5,751 nucleotides of DNA from Puniceicoccales bacterium (GTDB taxonomy: Bacteria; Verrucomicrobiota; Verrucomicrobiia; Opitutales; LL51), in contig JAISBJ010000013.1 of assembly GCA_031266235.1 (NCBI GenBank), forward strand, positions 1 through 5,751. The letters run 5' to 3'. Both the position numbers and the translations under genes were made by a program. Below the pieces are notes generated by a model. It worked only from the letters and a program-made list of their open reading frames with translations, ran no database searches and had not been told where the DNA came from. Of this stretch, positions 5,500 to 5,751 are shown piece after piece (positions within the stretch are counted from its first letter, which is position 1; each line of letters starts with the position of its first letter).

Positions 5500-5751
5500 A
5501 TGGAAAATTCAAAGGTAACGAGTGATGCCAATGCCGGAGTTGGCGTCAACGAGCGGATGAAGGAGCTGATTCGTTTTGCCCGCGGCAAGGGTTATATAAC
5601 GCTGCACGACATTAGCGAGCATCTGCCCGAGAGCATAGAGAATCCCGAGGATATCGAGAACGTCATGAATATTCTCGACAATCTCGAGATTGAGATCATC
5701 GACAGCGAGGAGTCGGAGATTGAGAAGAAGCGATCCGTGGCCGAAGCTGCG
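5500..5751 (+). CDS. rpoD: RNA polymerase primary sigma factor RpoD (SigA), N-terminal part
   Basis: Eighty-four codons are visible from ATG 5500; the gene runs off the right edge. Residues about 16-66 match sigma-70 region 1.1, the acidic autoinhibitory module that fills the DNA channel of RNA polymerase before promoter binding. Readable hallmarks are MKELIRFARGKGYITLHDI, SEHLPESIENPEDIENVM and the following LDNLEIEIID, which parallel the E. coli RpoD start (ARGKGYIT resembling GKEQGYLT, and EHLPE resembling DHLPE). The segment beyond is acidic then basic. A stop codon (TAA 5494-5496) precedes the ATG in frame, so this is the first possible start. The Shine-Dalgarno match nearby is weak; a G-rich run at the end of dnaG (5478-5482) lies too far upstream for ideal spacing, so translation may be coupled to dnaG. 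Regions 2-4 are outside the window. Confidence 0.93.
   Translation, partial: MENSKVTSDANAGVGVNERMKELIRFARGKGYITLHDISEHLPESIENPEDIENVMNILDNLEIEIIDSEESEIEKKRSVAEAA

Overview
The window is bacterial chromosomal DNA. It holds one divergent gene pair flanked by partial genes at both edges. Coding sequence is of moderate GC, while the two long intergenic stretches are extremely A/T-rich. The gene order dnaG-rpoD is the core of the bacterial macromolecular-synthesis operon. The primase has a serine/threonine-substituted zinc-ribbon and the neighbouring SNF2-family ATPase is of the bacterial type. My impression is of a Verrucomicrobiota/PVC-type bacterium, but this rests on remembered family resemblance and is tentative.

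Layout from left to right: (1) the 3' end of an unrecognised helical protein on the + strand (1-318), its frame open to the left edge; (2) an A/T-rich spacer (319-676) with weak terminator-like hairpins and a short direct repeat, but no convincing gene; (3) a complete SNF2-family helicase/ATPase on the - strand (677-3145); (4) a 533-bp intergenic region (3146-3678) made almost entirely of three tandem copies of a roughly 169-bp unit; (5) dnaG on the + strand (3679-5490); (6) after 9 bp, the start of rpoD on the + strand (5500 to the right edge), showing sigma-70 region 1.1.

The most notable part is the tandem repeat. Each copy carries the same good sigma-70-type promoter (TTGAAA, 17-nt spacer, AATAAT) pointing at dnaG-rpoD, so primase and the housekeeping sigma factor appear to be driven by three stacked, nearly identical promoters. 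Each copy also carries, on the opposite strand, a perfect TTGACA. Only in the copy next to the SNF2 gene does this have a reasonable -10 partner. The copies differ in homopolymer length, which suggests slippage and unequal recombination. A change in copy number would alter promoter number and leader length for a core replication/transcription operon.

The second notable point is that DnaG keeps the zinc-ribbon fold signature and the TOPRIM catalytic residues but has lost three of the four zinc ligands. The SNF2 protein likewise has an N-terminal region that resembles a SWIM domain without its Cys/His ligands.
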